A stretch of 64,000 nucleotides of DNA from [Clostridium] symbiosum (GTDB lineage Bacteria; Bacillota; Clostridia; Lachnospirales; Lachnospiraceae). This document shows, in pieces, positions 26,592 through 34,721 of this stretch. Position 1 is the stretch's first letter, and the number at the start of each line of letters is the position of its first letter. The position numbers were made by a program, and so were the translations under genes. The stretch spans positions 4,520,001-4,584,000 of the forward strand of contig CP143946.1 of NCBI GenBank assembly GCA_036419695.1, read 5' to 3'. Below the pieces are notes generated by a model. It ran no database searches. It saw nothing but the letters and a program-made list of their open reading frames with translations, and was not told the DNA's origin.

Positions 26592-27893
26592 TCATCCATT
26601 ATACATTACAGCCCGAATCAACACATAGATAAATGTAATGATCGTAATAACCCAGCCGTTTTTCAGCATTGCCTTGATGTCCTTTGATCTGGCGAGTCCC
26701 ATATTTCCAACCATGTCGACCGTCGGGGTGACAAAAAATGTGATCTGGCAGCCTACCAGCACGACCAGCGCCCAAATATCCATTTTTACAGAGAGTACTA
26801 CTACGAGAGGCAGGAAGAGATCGTGAATCATCTTTGCCTGCGCAACACCGGCTCCCGATATTCCAAACACGCCGATCGCGGTGCTCAACATCAGGAATAC
26901 CACAACTCCACCCGCATCGATGAGCGGCTGCATGTATCCGGCAATCGCGTCAAATGCCCCGGATGCGGCCACATAGTTGAGGAACGGATCAAAGAGAATA
27001 AACATGAAAAACATCCAGAACATCTTGGACGCTCCCTGAACAAGAGTTGTCAGCCCCTGTGCAATTCCCATTCCCGACGCCATCGCCGTTACAAGAGAAG
27101 CCACCAGCATTACCACAATGGCATAAGAAGCTCCCGCCTTTACCATGACGCCGTAAATAAGCATGATAAGCATTGTGATTCCAAATGCCCAGGTTGCCCT
27201 GTTAATCTCCGGTGTCACCTGAAAATCTTCGGCGACTGAATCTTCTTTATTATAAGTAATTTTTCCTTCCGTCAGTTTCTGGGTGCGGCAGGCCACAAAA
27301 AAAGTACAGACCCATATGATCAGTCCCAACGGCAGTCCGGCCGTTTTCATATACTGGCTGTAATTAAGCCCCGTTAACCCCATCACAGTTGCAACCGGAG
27401 GAACAAAAGGGCCAATCTGCAGTCCGGCGGCACCGGCTCCGTGCAGAATAACGCCGAGTGTGCTGGGAGTAATGCCCAGACTGGCCATGATTGGTATCAG
27501 AATCGGCGCAATGATTGCATTGGAACCGGAAAGTGTCCCAAGCATGGAAACAAGAAGCGTCGACGTGCACATCGCAATTAAAATTGCCTGCTTCTGGGAT
27601 TTTAATTTTGCTTTTCCAATGACAAGGTGGACAATATTGTGTGCAACTTTTGTTTTGGTAAGTACCTCGCCCAGTCCTGAGCCAAGTACAATGATAAATC
27701 CAATCAGTGACAAAAATGAACTGAGTGAGTTTTGGAGTACGGTTCCAAATCCACTCACAGTCTCCCCCGTCATGACAGCGCCAAGAATGACACAAATCAA
27801 GACGGAAAGGTTCATATCTTTTCCCTTCATCATCAGGATGATATAGAGAATCAAAGGCAAAAATCCTAAAATAGGCGGTAACCCTAAAATCAT
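26592..27893 (-). CDS. Polytopic Na+/H+ antiporter-like or organic-ion permease
   Basis: A 433-aa membrane protein with about 12 hydrophobic segments and the motifs GTLSGSNAIIAPILIP and GPFVPPVATVMG, typical of the NhaC/ion-transporter superfamily that includes YuiF- and DcuC-like permeases. Start 27893 is chosen because AAGGAGA lies 7 bp upstream; a frame from 27911 lacks a ribosome site. It follows rpiR by 292 bp and precedes the amidase genes, so it is the probable importer of the operon's substrate. The 240 bp to the next gene hold no supported gene. Confidence 0.75.
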   Translation of the reverse strand: MILGLPPILGFLPLILYIILMMKGKDMNLSVLICVILGAVMTGETVSGFGTVLQNSLSSFLSLIGFIIVLGSGLGEVLTKTKVAHNIVHLVIGKAKLKSQKQAILIAMCTSTLLVSMLGTLSGSNAIIAPILIPIMASLGITPSTLGVILHGAGAAGLQIGPFVPPVATVMGLTGLNYSQYMKTAGLPLGLIIWVCTFFVACRTQKLTEGKITYNKEDSVAEDFQVTPEINRATWAFGITMLIMLIYGVMVKAGASYAIVVMLVASLVTAMASGMGIAQGLTTLVQGASKMFWMFFMFILFDPFLNYVAASGAFDAIAGYMQPLIDAGGVVVFLMLSTAIGVFGISGAGVAQAKMIHDLFLPLVVVLSVKMDIWALVVLVGCQITFFVTPTVDMVGNMGLARSKDIKAMLKNGWVITIITFIYVLIRAVMYNG

Positions 27894-27926
27894 TACAGCA
27901 TCTCCTTCCACTACCCCATCTTTTTA

Positions 27927-27949
27927 CACCACGGCTTTCTGCCGTGGTG
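27927..27949. promoter_or_regulatory. Perfect hairpin/palindrome upstream of the permease gene
   Basis: CACCACGGC-TTTCT-GCCGTGGTG, a perfect 9-bp inverted repeat 34 bp before the permease start. There is no T-run on the minus strand, so it is not a simple terminator; it may be an operator or an mRNA-processing hairpin. Confidence 0.5.
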
Positions 27950-28185
27950 AAATCGGTTCCTATTCAGTTTTATTTATAACTTTTTCAGGGAAATACCGGC
28001 TTCCGTCAGACGATGGAAACCTTCTAAGACAGTACCGCCCGGCTTCTTGCAATTTGCCTGTTTTTAGCGTATACTAAAAGAAGGGGGGGAGCTCTTTAAA
28101 GATTGTCTGAATGGGCCAACATGCAGCGCTTTATTAGTTCCTTCCTTTATTGTCCTGAATATTCTGAAAATGTTATATTTCTTTC

Positions 28186-29028
28186 TTACAAATATAATCC
28201 ATACTCGAGTGCTATCTCGTCCTGGCGTTCTAATTTCTTTAATGTATTCTCTTTATCCCTCCTTCCTGCCGCCGTTATCAGAGCGTTAGCCACCGTCATT
28301 GAATTAACAAAAGAATAAGTGTCCACCGCGTGTTTTGCCAAAAGGACATTTGTCGCTTTGAGCGCGATCGGTGATGAATGACTGTCCGTGATCGCGATAA
28401 TTTTGCATCCCTTTTTATTCAGGTATGACACAATATTATAGGTCGCCCGCGTATATCTCTCATAGCTGATTGCAATGAGGCAGTCATTTTCTTCTATATA
28501 CTGAAGCTTATTTGAAATATCTCCCGTTCCCTCTGTCAGCAGTTCCACCTGCTCCATGAACTCTTTCAGCATAAAATACAGGTAATAAGCCACGCTGTAC
28601 GAGGAACGTGCTGCTGTAATATACAGTTTCCGGCAATTTGTTATCAGTTCCACCGATTCCTGAAAATTCTTTTTCAAATCTTCGCTGTTCAGAGTTTCCA
28701 AGGAGTTGATATTCAGTCTTATCATCCGGCTGAGAATGTCCTCCTCCCCCTCCTCCGTGATCGAGTGCTTCAGCTCCCGCATCGGCACTACATCCTTGCG
28801 GATCAAATCCGCCGCACTTTTCTGGAATTCCGAGTAGCCGTTAAAGCCCAGTTCTCTGGTGAATCTGGTGATACTGGCCATACTGACCCCAGTCTTCCCA
28901 CCCAGTTCCGTGATCGATAAAAACGGCAGTATATGTATATTATCTTTTATAAAATCAGCCAGCTTTTTTTGAGTTTTAGTCAGGTTTTCATAGCTTTCAC
29001 CTATGATACTCAATACGTTTTTTTCCAT
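28186..29028 (-). CDS. RpiR-family transcriptional regulator (HTH + SIS)
   Basis: A 280-aa RpiR protein: N-terminal helix-turn-helix (about residues 1-80, with GVSMASITRFTRELGF as recognition region) and a SIS domain (about 125-260). SIS domains usually bind phosphosugars, but RpiR proteins in amino-acid and peptide operons exist. It is first in the leftward operon, behind a near-perfect promoter, and is the presumed regulator of the permease, amidase, serine hydrolase, epimerase and amidohydrolase. If the substrate is peptidoglycan-derived, a sugar-phosphate effector would fit; this is speculative. Confidence 0.88.
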   Translation of the reverse strand: MEKNVLSIIGESYENLTKTQKKLADFIKDNIHILPFLSITELGGKTGVSMASITRFTRELGFNGYSEFQKSAADLIRKDVVPMRELKHSITEEGEEDILSRMIRLNINSLETLNSEDLKKNFQESVELITNCRKLYITAARSSYSVAYYLYFMLKEFMEQVELLTEGTGDISNKLQYIEENDCLIAISYERYTRATYNIVSYLNKKGCKIIAITDSHSSPIALKATNVLLAKHAVDTYSFVNSMTVANALITAAGRRDKENTLKKLERQDEIALEYGLYL

Positions 29029-29048
29029 CTGTATTCCTCCATGGTTTC

Positions 29049-29077
29049 ATTATAAAAACTATGTATCTGAAAGTCAA
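29049..29077 (-). promoter_or_regulatory. Promoter of the RpiR operon
   Basis: Minus strand TTGACT (29072-29077), 17 bp, TATAAT (29049-29054), 20 bp before the rpiR-type gene. A strong sigma-A match. Confidence 0.8.
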
Positions 29078-29204
29078 TAGAAATGTAAATTTATTTTCAT
29101 TTTTTAATTATTATGGTAATCATTTTTCATCCCCTTCTTGCCATTATGTAAGCTTTCGGTTGTCCGGCTCAATTTTCAACTTATTTCGAGGCCGGCCGAC
29201 ACGC

Positions 29205-29271
29205 AAAAAAGGACGGCTGTTATGATTCAGAGAAACCACCATGTTCCCTGAGCATAATAACCGCCCTTTTT
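29205..29271. terminator. Terminator after the PAS/sigma54 regulator gene
   Basis: An imperfect 19-bp hairpin: AAAAAAGGACGG..TTATG pairs with CATAATAACCGCCCTTTTT, and ATTCAG with CTGAG inside. T-runs flank both sides, so it can act on either strand. Confidence 0.75.
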
Positions 29272-29326
29272 CACATTTTCGCGTTTATCCCACCATTCTT
29301 TCCTGATCCCGCGCTTCTGCATTACT

Positions 29327-31015
29327 TTAATTTATAATCCCATATTTCCGTATCCGGTATTGCAGGCTCTGACGTTTAAGTCCCAGTTTTTTGGCTGCCT
29401 GGGTGACGTTTCCGCAGTAATGGCGCAGCGTCTCCGTGATGATTTCCGACTCATAGTCTTCCATCTGTTCCTGGAGCGTGCCTCCGGCCAGTTTCCCGGG
29501 CCGCCCGCTTCCCGGCGCTGCCTCTCCTGTCCGCGCCGTTTCTTCCGTTCCCCGAGCCGCACCCGTCTCTGTTTTCCGGAAACAATACGCCGGAAGATAT
29601 TCCAGGCGGAATACACGGTCCGCGGCCACGTTCATCGCGTAATCCACCGCATGGAACAGTTCCCGGACATTGCCCGGCCAGGAATACTGCTGTAACTGCC
29701 AGAGCACCGCCGGTTCTATCTCGTTGAACGGGAAGGCATACTCCCCTTTAATCTGGGCAATATGGTACAGGATCAGTTCTTCTATATCCTCCGGCCTCTC
29801 ACGCAGAGGCGGTATTTCCAGAATAATGGTTGCCAGACGGTAAAATAAGTCGGAGCGGAGCTTCTGCTGCTCCATCAGCAGAAACGGATTCTCGTTGCAG
29901 CTTGAGATCACCCTCACATCCGTCCTGTATTCCCTGCTTCCGTCCACCCGTCTATACGTCCCTTCCTGGAGGGCGCGCAGTACCTTGGCCTGCATGCTGA
30001 GGCTCATGGAATTCAGCTCATCCAGAAACAGGGTACCTTTATCCGCTTCTTCCAAAAGGCCTTTTTTATCGGCGCTTCCGGTAAACGAGCCTTTTGCCGT
30101 CCCAAATAAAATACTTTCTATCAGGCCCTCCGGTATGGCCGCACAATTGAGGGCTACAAACGGCGCTTTCTTCCTGGCGCTTGCCCGGTGGATGCTCTGT
30201 GCGATAATCTCTTTTCCCGTTCCTGTCTCGCCAACGATCAGGACATTATTATTCTGATACGCCACTTTTTTCGCCAGTTCTCTCAGCTTTTTAATTCCGG
30301 GATGATGGCCTATCATATTGTCAAAGCTGTATCCGGTGTCCCGGCGGTAATCGGAGGACTCGGAGACCTTCTCTTTCACCGCATTCTGAAGCTTTTCAAG
30401 CTGTTCCGCCTTGCGGTAAATGACTGAAATATTTTCTTCCAGGGCCAGGGCCGCAATTGTCTTCCCATCCATTTTTACCGGAAAAGCAGAATTAACCGTA
30501 AACAGTTCCGTCCCCTTTCTGGAATAGTAATGCTTGAATCTGTACCTCACCGGCGCCTCCATGCGAAGGGCCTCCAGGGTCGTGCTGTCGTCGGCCTCCA
30601 CGTCGAACACATCCAGGAGATGTTTTCCTTCCACCGCCCCGTCATTTTCAATAATCTCTCTCGCCACACTGTTAAAATAAAGAATATTGCCATGTTCATC
30701 ATAAATCTGAATGCTCTCGTCCAGTGTATCAAACACCTTCTCATAAAGCAAACGCCTGCCCAGTCCCCTCTTCAGCAGAAAGAGACGCCTGCCCTCCTCC
30801 AGTTCCTCCGTCTGATACTGGAAAAGTTCATTGTGCCAGGTGACGCTCTCCTCTTCCCTGTTCCATGAAAACTCAGTCAGGGTCTCCAGGGGACGTCCCG
30901 TATATTTACTCCAAAACGAATTATATTTCTTTTCAAGCGCTCCGTTCTCCCAACGGATTCTGAGCAGTCTGCCTTCGGAATCCGTAAGAAGACTGATATC
31001 ATACAAATCTGCCAT
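29327..31015 (-). CDS. PAS-containing sigma54-dependent activator (RocR-like)
   Basis: A 562-aa enhancer-binding protein. Residues 1-85 are a variable sensor, about 88-205 a PAS domain (IQIYDEHGNILYFNS), 235-465 the AAA+ domain with GETGTGKE and GTLFLDE, and the C-terminal 45 residues a Fis-type helix-turn-helix (CGNVTQAAKKLGLKRQSLQYR). The sigma54-contact loop is GSFTGS rather than GAFTGA; the central Phe-Thr is kept. It is divergent from the SSS transporter/HAL-like lyase pair, whose promoter is sigma54-type, so it almost certainly controls them. A truncated paralogue lies at 41652-42300. Confidence 0.9.
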   Translation of the reverse strand: MADLYDISLLTDSEGRLLRIRWENGALEKKYNSFWSKYTGRPLETLTEFSWNREEESVTWHNELFQYQTEELEEGRRLFLLKRGLGRRLLYEKVFDTLDESIQIYDEHGNILYFNSVAREIIENDGAVEGKHLLDVFDVEADDSTTLEALRMEAPVRYRFKHYYSRKGTELFTVNSAFPVKMDGKTIAALALEENISVIYRKAEQLEKLQNAVKEKVSESSDYRRDTGYSFDNMIGHHPGIKKLRELAKKVAYQNNNVLIVGETGTGKEIIAQSIHRASARKKAPFVALNCAAIPEGLIESILFGTAKGSFTGSADKKGLLEEADKGTLFLDELNSMSLSMQAKVLRALQEGTYRRVDGSREYRTDVRVISSCNENPFLLMEQQKLRSDLFYRLATIILEIPPLRERPEDIEELILYHIAQIKGEYAFPFNEIEPAVLWQLQQYSWPGNVRELFHAVDYAMNVAADRVFRLEYLPAYCFRKTETGAARGTEETARTGEAAPGSGRPGKLAGGTLQEQMEDYESEIITETLRHYCGNVTQAAKKLGLKRQSLQYRIRKYGIIN

Positions 31016-31077
31016 ATCTCCACCTCCGCCTGTTCTTTGGTCTTAACTTAGCATAACTGCCATGTTTTGTCCATCTC

Positions 31078-31119
31078 AACTGCAAAATATTTATGCAATT
31101 GCAAAATTTTTTTGCAGTT
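31078..31119. promoter_or_regulatory. Inverted repeat, candidate enhancer site of the sigma54 activator
   Basis: AACTGCAAAA (31078-31087) and TTTTGCAGTT (31110-31119) are perfect inverted arms. Between them lies a palindrome TGCAATTGCA (31094-31103). The TTGCA-type half-sites repeat through the region, about 310-350 bp upstream of the sigma54 promoter, a normal enhancer distance. Confidence 0.55.
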
Positions 31120-31142
31120 TTAGGTAACAAGAGACTTTTTTT

Positions 31143-31208
31143 CGCTCTTATATTTGGAGAATGCCGCCCTTATATTTGGAGAATATCGCTCTCATATTTA
31201 GAGAATGC
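31143..31208. repeat. Three tandem 22-bp repeats
   Basis: Units begin at 31143, 31165 and 31187 with consensus CGCTCTTATATTTGGAGAATGC and 2-4 differences between copies. The 22-bp period equals about two DNA helical turns. They lie between the inverted repeat at 31078 and the sigma54 promoter, so phased protein binding is possible. The 459-bp gap 31016-31474 is thus mostly regulatory. Confidence 0.75.
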
Positions 31209-31422
31209 CTTGTATTTTTTCTTAACATAATGCGAATTTTCCTGTTTTTTAAATCTTTATTTCTGTTGTCCTATGATACCTTTCATTCATTTGGACACCT
31301 ATTTTCCGCCTTCCGTCTCCGGTTATCCGGCCAACGGACACCGTTTTCCCGATATGCCTTCATCCGCCTTGCATTTTACAATTGTAAAGTTTTTTTATAT
31401 TTTTTCATCATTCCAAAAATTC

Positions 31423-31437
31423 TGGCACGCCTCTTGC
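31423..31437 (+). promoter_or_regulatory. Sigma54 (-24/-12) promoter of the SSS transporter/lyase operon
   Basis: TGGCAC-GCCTC-TTGC, GG at 31424-31425 and GC at 31436-31437, same 12-bp register as the promoter at 9328. It lies 38 bp before the transporter gene. Confidence 0.9.
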
Positions 31438-31474
31438 TTATTAATCAGGTATAAATTCAAAGGAGGAATCTTTC

Positions 31475-32884
31475 ATGTTAACGGTAATTCTAATCTCGTA
31501 TCTGGTAATCATGTTTGGTGTCAGCGTGTGGGCAAACAAGTTCAATTCTTCCACCGAGGACTTCCTGCTCGCCGGGCGGCGGCTGGGCGTTTTCCTGGCC
31601 GCATTTACCCTGGCTGCGACCTACTTCGGAGGCGGTTATGTGGTAGGCCTCGGTGCCGAGGCCTATTCGTCGGGAATGATTGCATGGTACAACGGGCTGG
31701 CCGGAGCCGTCGGCATCCTGGCCGTATGCCTGGTACTTAAGAAAATGGAGGGTATGCAGCTTTACACGGTTGCTGAAATTCTGGAGACAAGATACGGCAG
31801 CCCATTGCTCCGTTTTCTCTGCGCGATGCTGTCGCTCCTGGCCCTGGTTGGAATTCTGGCCGGACAGGTAAACTCTGCCGGAAGTATTCTTTCTTCCATC
31901 GGTATCGGCAGCCCGGTTGTGGGAGGGCTCATCGCCGCCGCATTCTTTATCGGCTACACCGTAGTCGGAGGGCTGTGGGCCGTCACGATTACGGATTTTA
32001 TCCAGATTATCGTAGCCGGAGCGGGAATTATTGCCGCAACCTTTTTCACGATTCATCACCTGGGCGGATGGGGCGGCCTGGTGGATGCCGTGAATGCACA
32101 GACAACAACGAATTATTTCACAATGACACAGGGCGTTGAACCTTCCTATATTCTCTACCTGATCCTTCCGATGTTCATCTACACCCTGATTGGACAGGAC
32201 GTTTACCAGAGATTATTTGCCGCGAAAGACACAGGCACAGCCAAAAAGGCCGGAATCATGGCATGCGTGATTGTGGGGATCCTCACCTTTTTCCCGGTTC
32301 TTCTGGGTATCGCGGGCAAGGCCCTGTTCCCGGAGCTTGCCAATCCGTCCCTGGTGGTTCCGCAGATTATTTCCACCATACTGCCTCCTGCTCTGGGCGG
32401 AATTACGCTGGCAGCCGTTATCGCGGCCATCCTCTCAACCGCCGACTCCATCCTGACAGCCGCCACCTCCCATGTAATCGGCGACGTCTACCTGCGCTTT
32501 ATCCTGAGGGGAGAGGCGGCCGACGATGCAAAACTGCTTAAAATGTCCCGTCTCTGGACGCTGATTATCGGCCTGATTTCCGTATTTGTCGCTCTGATGC
32601 TGCCGAATATCCTGAACCTGTTACTACTTTCCTACACCATTTACACCGCCGGCGTATTTGCCCCGGTCGTAGGCGGCCTCCTGTGGAAAAAGGCAACAAA
32701 AGAGGGGGCATTCGCCGGTTTGGCAGGCGGTCTGCTGTTCGTAGTCCTGGGAATGAACGGCTTTTCCGTTTTCGGCGTGCCGTCCGATATCATGAGCTGC
32801 TTTTTCTCCGTGATTATCTTTGCCATTGTTTCATTATTAACCTACCGGCCGGAAAAAAACGGAACGGCCGCTGCAGAAAAATAG
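31475..32884 (+). CDS. Sodium:solute symporter (SSS family)
   Basis: A 469-aa protein with about 13 transmembrane helices and SSS-family features: LAGRRLG near residue 35, the core GGGYVVGLGAEAY, and the later AAILSTADSILTAA, which carries the Na2-site serines. SSS proteins import proline, pantothenate, sugars, betaines or carboxylates with Na+. It is first in a sigma54-driven operon with a HAL-like lyase 140 bp downstream, so it probably imports the lyase substrate. The 140-bp gap holds a small hairpin (GTCCGG/CCGGAC, 32963-32990). Confidence 0.9.
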   Translation: MLTVILISYLVIMFGVSVWANKFNSSTEDFLLAGRRLGVFLAAFTLAATYFGGGYVVGLGAEAYSSGMIAWYNGLAGAVGILAVCLVLKKMEGMQLYTVAEILETRYGSPLLRFLCAMLSLLALVGILAGQVNSAGSILSSIGIGSPVVGGLIAAAFFIGYTVVGGLWAVTITDFIQIIVAGAGIIAATFFTIHHLGGWGGLVDAVNAQTTTNYFTMTQGVEPSYILYLILPMFIYTLIGQDVYQRLFAAKDTGTAKKAGIMACVIVGILTFFPVLLGIAGKALFPELANPSLVVPQIISTILPPALGGITLAAVIAAILSTADSILTAATSHVIGDVYLRFILRGEAADDAKLLKMSRLWTLIIGLISVFVALMLPNILNLLLLSYTIYTAGVFAPVVGGLLWKKATKEGAFAGLAGGLLFVVLGMNGFSVFGVPSDIMSCFFSVIIFAIVSLLTYRPEKNGTAAAEK

Positions 32885-33024
32885 CTTAAATGGAACGGGA
32901 CTATGGCGGGAATATAACGGAACTGTCTCCGGGGCAGCAGTTCTAAAAACCTGCGGCGCCGTGTCCGGATAGTCAGGATACGCGCCGGACTATATACAAA
33001 TAAATTATTAAAGGAGCCTGAATT

Positions 33025-34590
33025 ATGAAAATCGAATTGAAAAATCCATCCGCATTAAAGGAAATCACTCTTACAGACTGCAAGAAACTGGGATTGGACG
33101 ACTTTATGGCCGTTGTCCGTTTCCACGCAAAAGTTACTTTTTCGGAAGAGTTCTGTGAAAAAATCAGAGCCAACCGCCGCCTGATCGACCGGTTTCTGGA
33201 GGAAGGGCGTATTATCTACGGCGTAACCACCGGTTTCGGCGAAAATGTCAGGTATACAATCAAACCAGAGGATGCCAGGACTCTACAGAAAAATATTGTC
33301 CGCTCCCACGCCTGCGCCGTTGGGACTCCGCTTACCGAAGAACAGGCCAGAGCCGTCATGTTCATGACAATCATCAACCTGGGCCACGGCCATTCCGGCA
33401 TCCGTCTGGAAACCCTTGAACTGATCCGCGATTTTCTCAACAACAACCTGGTTCCCTTTGCCCCCGGCGAAGGAAGCGTAGGGTATCTCGGAGTGGAGGC
33501 GCATCTTGTCATGGCCTATATTGGAGAAGGCCATGTGCTTGAGAACGGAGAAAAAATTCCGGCGATCCAGGCAATGGCCGCAAAGGGACTGGCCCCCATT
33601 GAACTTCAGTGTAAAGAGGGACTGTCCATGTTAAACGGCACTATCACCGTTACCGCCCTTGCCCTGCTGGCATCCTACGACTCCATCATCTCGATGAAGA
33701 ACCTGGAGATCGCAGGCGCCCTTTGTTTTGAGGCGCTGCGCGGCACGACAAAGGCCCTGGATGAAAGAATCCACAACAACAAGGAACATGATGAACAGAG
33801 AACATCCGCCGCTAACCTGCTGCGCATGCTGGAAGGCAGTGAAATCAGTGAGACACATAAAGACTCCAAGGTTCAGGACGCCTATGTGATGAGAGGTATG
33901 CCTCATATCCACGGCGCCGCTTACCGGCTTGTCAAGGAGGCATATGAAGTGATTTTAGAGGAGATGCATTCCGTCAGCGACAATCCGGAGATCTTTGATA
34001 CGGAAGACGGAAGGGGCGAGGCCCTGATGTGCGGCAACTTCGACGGTTCCTTTGTCGGTTCCCATGCAGACATGATTGGAATGGCGGCTGCAATCGCCGG
34101 AAACCAGGCCGAGAGAAGTATCGACCGCATGGTAAACCGCAACTTAAATGACGGTCTTCCCGCTTTTCTCGTTGCAAACCCGGGCCTGAACAACGGTTTC
34201 ATGATTCCTCAGTATACGGCCGCCGGGCTGCAGAACGAAATCAAGCTGCTGGCCGTCCCGGCTTCCATCGACTCCATTCCCACCTGCGCCGGACAGGAAG
34301 ATCCCGTCTCCATGGCGTATAACGCCGCAAAAAGAGCTGGTGAGGCGGTACGGAAGCTCCAGTACATCATCGCAATCGACATCATGGTTTCCCTGCAGGC
34401 CATCGACCTCCTGAAACCGCTGAAACAGGGAAAAGCAACCGCGAAAATTCATGATTTTATCCGCGAAAAAGTTGCCTTTGCCGAAAATGACCGGTTCTTT
34501 TATCCGGATATCGAATACATTTACTCGCTTGTCAAGGATGGTACCCTGATTCAGCTCGTTGAAGAGGAAACGGGAGCGATCAACCTTTAA
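33025..34590 (+). CDS. HAL/PAL-family lyase lacking the MIO tripeptide (copy 1)
   Basis: A 521-aa member of the histidine/phenylalanine ammonia-lyase fold by overall sequence: YGVTTGFG with the catalytic Tyr (Y65), LNGT (N204), VQDAYVMRG (R290), SDNPEIF, and QYTAAGLQNE (E405). The signature GSVGASGDLAP is, however, GSVGYLGVEAH: Ala-Ser-Gly is replaced by Y154-L155-G156, so the self-made MIO electrophile cannot form. Ordinary histidine ammonia-lyase activity is therefore unlikely. Ergothionase, which expels trimethylamine from ergothioneine, is from memory a MIO-free relative and the best precedent. Operon with an Na+ symporter under sigma54 control. Confidence 0.88.
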   Translation: MKIELKNPSALKEITLTDCKKLGLDDFMAVVRFHAKVTFSEEFCEKIRANRRLIDRFLEEGRIIYGVTTGFGENVRYTIKPEDARTLQKNIVRSHACAVGTPLTEEQARAVMFMTIINLGHGHSGIRLETLELIRDFLNNNLVPFAPGEGSVGYLGVEAHLVMAYIGEGHVLENGEKIPAIQAMAAKGLAPIELQCKEGLSMLNGTITVTALALLASYDSIISMKNLEIAGALCFEALRGTTKALDERIHNNKEHDEQRTSAANLLRMLEGSEISETHKDSKVQDAYVMRGMPHIHGAAYRLVKEAYEVILEEMHSVSDNPEIFDTEDGRGEALMCGNFDGSFVGSHADMIGMAAAIAGNQAERSIDRMVNRNLNDGLPAFLVANPGLNNGFMIPQYTAAGLQNEIKLLAVPASIDSIPTCAGQEDPVSMAYNAAKRAGEAVRKLQYIIAIDIMVSLQAIDLLKPLKQGKATAKIHDFIREKVAFAENDRFFYPDIEYIYSLVKDGTLIQLVEEETGAINL

Positions 34591-34620
34591 AAAACTCTCA
34601 TACTGCTAATTTCATACTTC

Positions 34621-34663
34621 AGAAGGACGGGGGAACTGCTGCGGCAGTTTCCCCGTTCCTTCT
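34621..34663. terminator. Bidirectional terminator between lyase 1 and the tarD-like gene
   Basis: A hairpin of about 19-20 bp with a small offset: AGAAGGACGGGGGAACTGC against GCAGTTTCCCCGTTCCTTCT. It lies between convergent genes. Confidence 0.7.
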
Positions 34664-34721
34664 GGTATATGATAAAGCGGTCAGGTATATTGGGTTACAT
34701 CGGCTTTCCTGCCTAAACGGT

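Noticed and set aside
31143..31208. CRISPR array
   Set aside because: The three 22-bp units are directly adjacent with no spacers and no cas genes are near.
33025..34590. Annotation as histidine ammonia-lyase (hutH)
   Set aside because: The Ala-Ser-Gly needed for the MIO group is absent and there are no urocanase or other hut genes nearby.
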